A stretch of 64,000 nucleotides of DNA. It comes from Hyphomicrobiaceae bacterium (lineage in GTDB: Bacteria > Pseudomonadota > Alphaproteobacteria > Rhizobiales > Devosiaceae). This document shows, piece by piece, positions 61,933-64,000 of the stretch. Every line of letters starts with the position of its first letter. The first letter of the stretch is position 1. The notes under the pieces are model-generated. The model saw nothing but the letters and a program-made list of their open reading frames with translations, made no database searches and had not been told where the DNA came from. The position numbers and the translations under genes are program-made. Location of the stretch: the NCBI GenBank assembly GCA_020638065.1, contig JACKJG010000003.1, forward strand, positions 186,001-250,000. The letters are read 5' to 3'.

Positions 61933-64000
61933 TGCGAACGCGGAAAAGCAGGCGCGCCGCCTGACGCTGACGGGTCGCGTACAGGGCGTCGGCTTTCGGC
62001 CCTTTGTCTATCGCACGGCAAATGCCTTGGGATTGACGGGCTGGGTGCGCAACGGCGCCGGCATGGTCGATGTGCATGTCGAAGGGCACGCCGACGTCTT
62101 GTTCCGGTTCGAAACCGCCCTGATCGAGGAGGCGCCGCCGTTGGCCCGGCCAACTGTCACGTCGTCCGAGATGGCGGAAGTTGAAGGCTATGACGCCTTC
62201 GAGATCCACCATAGTGAGCTAGGGGCGGAACCGGACAATCACCTGCCGCCCGATCTCTTTTGTTGCGATGATTGTCTTTCCGAATTGCGCGATCCGGCCG
62301 AGCGGCGGCACGGCTACGCCTTCACCAATTGCACCCAATGCGGTCCGCGTTACACGATCATCAAGGCGCTGCCCTATGACCGGCCGTCAACCAGTATGGC
62401 GGGCTTCGAGCTTTGTCCCGATTGCCGGGCCGAATATGAAAACCCGATGGACCGGCGCTTTCACGCCCAGCCACTGGCCTGCCCGGTCTGCGGACCCAAA
62501 CTGAGCTTTCACGGACCGGACGGGAGGCATGACGCGGAGACAGCGCTTGATGCGGCAGTGGGTGCGCTCAAATCCGGCAGGATCGTCGCCGTCAAAGGCA
62601 TCGGCGGCTATCACCTGATGTGCGACGCGGCGAATGATGTGGCGGTCAAAACCCTCCGCGCCCGCAAATACCGGCCCGACAAGCCGCTGGCCGTCCTTTT
62701 CCCACAACAAGGCTCCGACGGTCTCGACGCTGTCCGGCAGGCGCTCGATCCGACCCCGGAGCAAGAAGCGGCCCTGCTGGACCCGGCCCGGCCCATCGTT
62801 CTGGTCAGCAAGAGCACGCCATTCCCCCTGAGTGGGCACCTCGCGCCGGGCCTCGGCGAGTTGGGTGCTTTCCTGCCCTATTCGCCGTTGCATGTGCTGC
62901 TGCTCGACGTCTTTGGCAGCCCTCTGGTCGCCACGTCTGGAAATATCAGCGGCGAGCCGGTGATTATTGAAAACGAAGAGGCCGAGACGCGATTGGGACA
63001 GGTGGCCGACGCCTTTCTCCACCACAACCGCCCAATCGTTCGGCCTGGCGACGATTCCGTCACCCGCATCATTGCCAGTGCGCCGCGTGCGATCCGCTTG
63101 GGGCGGGGCATCGCGCCTTTGGAACTGGACGTTGACCAGGCCTTTGCCGAACCGACGCTGGCTGTGGGCGGGCATCTGAAAAACAGCATTGCGCTTGGTT
63201 GGAACAAACGGGTCGTGGTCTCGCCGCATATCGGTGAGCTCGACAGCGCTCGCGGCCGCGAGGTTTTCGAACAGGTCATCGCCGACCTGCAGGTGCTCTA
63301 CGGGGTCGCGGCGCAGCGTGTCGTTTGCGATCATCACCCCGATTATGTCTCCACCCGCTGGGCCGAAAGCTCAGGCCTGCCAGTCACAAAGGTTCAGCAT
63401 CATCATGCTCATGCTTCGGCATTGGCAGGCGAGCATCCGCAGGTCCAGAGCTGGCTGACCTTCACCTGGGACGGCGTCGGTTTTGGAACTGATGGCACGA
63501 TCTGGGGCGGTGAGGCCTTTCTGGGCGGGCCTGGACATTGGCATCGGGCCGCCAGCATCAGATCATTTCAGGTCACCGGTGGCGACAAGGTCGGGCGCGA
63601 GCCTTGGCGCTCGGCCGCCGGTTTGATGTGGGAAGCGGGGCGAGAGTATGTGCCTGCTTCCGATCCGTCTGGCCTTGCATTTCAGGCGCGCAAAAGGGGT
63701 CTCAACAGCGTCGCGACCTCGGCGGTTGGCCGCTTGTTCGATGCGGCGGCCAGCTTGGTTCTGGGCAGAGATATGGCCAGCTTCGAAGGGCAGGGCCCGA
63801 TGGAACTCGAAGCCATTGCCGATCCCGACGCGCTGCCGATCGAACTTCCCAATGTTGAAGATGAGAACGGTGTCATGCGCCTCGATTGGAAGCCCTTGCT
63901 TGACCCGCTTACCGACACAAATCTGCCCGCAACCGAACGTGCCGGAATGTTCCATGCGAGTCTCGCACAAGGTCTCGCGGCGCAGACAATGCTCCTCGCG
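61919..64000 (+). CDS. hypF: Carbamoyltransferase HypF (runs off window; likely CTG start)
   Basis: Open to the end of the window (about 694 codons visible). Order: acylphosphatase domain (RLTLTGRVQGVGFRPFVYR), two zinc fingers of the C-x2-C-x18-C-x2-C type (FCCDDCLSELRDP to TNCTQCG, then LCPDCRAEY to LACPVCG), YrdC-like domain (GGYHLMCDA, APPS-like SPLHVLLLDV), then a Kae1-like domain (HHHAHASALAGEH with metal His). It uses carbamoyl phosphate to make thiocyanate for the CN ligands. No ATG, GTG or TTG lies at the expected N-terminus; CTG 61919 follows AGGAGG (61907-61912) by six bases and gives 14 residues before the acylphosphatase core. ATG 61853 is in frame but has no ribosome site. Confidence 0.9.
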   Translation, partial: MRTIDANAEKQARRLTLTGRVQGVGFRPFVYRTANALGLTGWVRNGAGMVDVHVEGHADVLFRFETALIEEAPPLARPTVTSSEMAEVEGYDAFEIHHSELGAEPDNHLPPDLFCCDDCLSELRDPAERRHGYAFTNCTQCGPRYTIIKALPYDRPSTSMAGFELCPDCRAEYENPMDRRFHAQPLACPVCGPKLSFHGPDGRHDAETALDAAVGALKSGRIVAVKGIGGYHLMCDAANDVAVKTLRARKYRPDKPLAVLFPQQGSDGLDAVRQALDPTPEQEAALLDPARPIVLVSKSTPFPLSGHLAPGLGELGAFLPYSPLHVLLLDVFGSPLVATSGNISGEPVIIENEEAETRLGQVADAFLHHNRPIVRPGDDSVTRIIASAPRAIRLGRGIAPLELDVDQAFAEPTLAVGGHLKNSIALGWNKRVVVSPHIGELDSARGREVFEQVIADLQVLYGVAAQRVVCDHHPDYVSTRWAESSGLPVTKVQHHHAHASALAGEHPQVQSWLTFTWDGVGFGTDGTIWGGEAFLGGPGHWHRAASIRSFQVTGGDKVGREPWRSAAGLMWEAGREYVPASDPSGLAFQARKRGLNSVATSAVGRLFDAAASLVLGRDMASFEGQGPMELEAIADPDALPIELPNVEDENGVMRLDWKPLLDPLTDTNLPATERAGMFHASLAQGLAAQTMLLA

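Noticed and set aside
61932..61964. ATG directly overlapping the hypD stop as the hypF start
   Set aside because: Out of frame with HypF; meets TGA after ten codons.

Overview
The window reads as core chromosome of an alphaproteobacterium of the Hyphomicrobiales (Rhizobiales); a Devosia- or Pelagibacterium-like genome is my guess from gene content only. Supporting signs are a GANTC methyltransferase of the CcrM type, the block smc / DsbA-like / DUF721 / mutY / ccrM / rnhB, a TIGR02301-type protein, a SleB-type cell wall hydrolase beside a PPDK-like protein, and pdxH / dnaJ / fabI / phosphatase / aroC. The DNA is GC-rich, so long spurious reading frames lie opposite most real genes. Genes are densely packed and many neighbours overlap by 1 to 8 bases.

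Layout. 1-6.1 kb: DNA maintenance (smc partial, oxidoreductase, DUF721, mutY, ccrM, rnhB). 6.1-10.5 kb: radical SAM protein, moaB, MFS exporter, uracil-DNA glycosylase. 10.6-16.9 kb: TPR lipoprotein-like protein, isoprenoid genes ispE and ispB, a methyltransferase, S49 peptidase, acetyltransferase. 16.9-22.4 kb: glyQ and, facing it, glyS, with a membrane protein, a short arfA-like nonstop gene, a stand-alone CZB protein and a VOC dioxygenase between them. 22.5-28.1 kb: a flavin-nucleotide-binding protein, a secreted RTX protein, DUF2207 plus LemA. 28.1-39.5 kb: rnhA, ispH, a PPDK-like protein, sleB, HD hydrolase, YgfZ, pyrC, NUDIX, a protein with a possible CheY-binding tail, and a YedK-type protein. 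39.5-53.2 kb: FAD oxidoreductase, fabI, aroC, SCO, xseB, deacetylase-like, tsaC, dnaJ-like, pdxH, YjgN / M48 / DUF1499, a metallo-hydrolase and bioY. 53.2-53.5 kb: tRNA-Pro and tRNA-Gln.

53.5-64 kb is the main accessory block: an Isp-type (group 1e-like) uptake [NiFe] hydrogenase. The leftward operon runs maturation protease, HupH_C-like chaperone, small subunit with Tat signal, Isp1 cytochrome b, large subunit, Isp2 (HdrD-like). The rightward operon is hypC-hypA-hypB-hypD-hypF. They diverge from a 129-base region that holds an FNR/FixK-like box, which suggests low-oxygen control. Electrons would pass from H2 through the small subunit to Isp1 and then to quinone and/or the Isp2 iron-sulfur protein.

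The least expected item is the arfA-like gene at 18318. Its codons 42-54 lie in a perfect 12-bp terminator-like hairpin, so the transcript should end before the stop codon, as in the tmRNA-controlled ribosome rescue gene arfA of Escherichia coli. Other notable items are a probable CTG start for hypF behind a perfect AGGAGG, an intergenic repeat found three times that supplies the TAG stop of the preceding gene, a block of unusual base composition inside glyS, and several convergent gene pairs that share palindromic stop codons.
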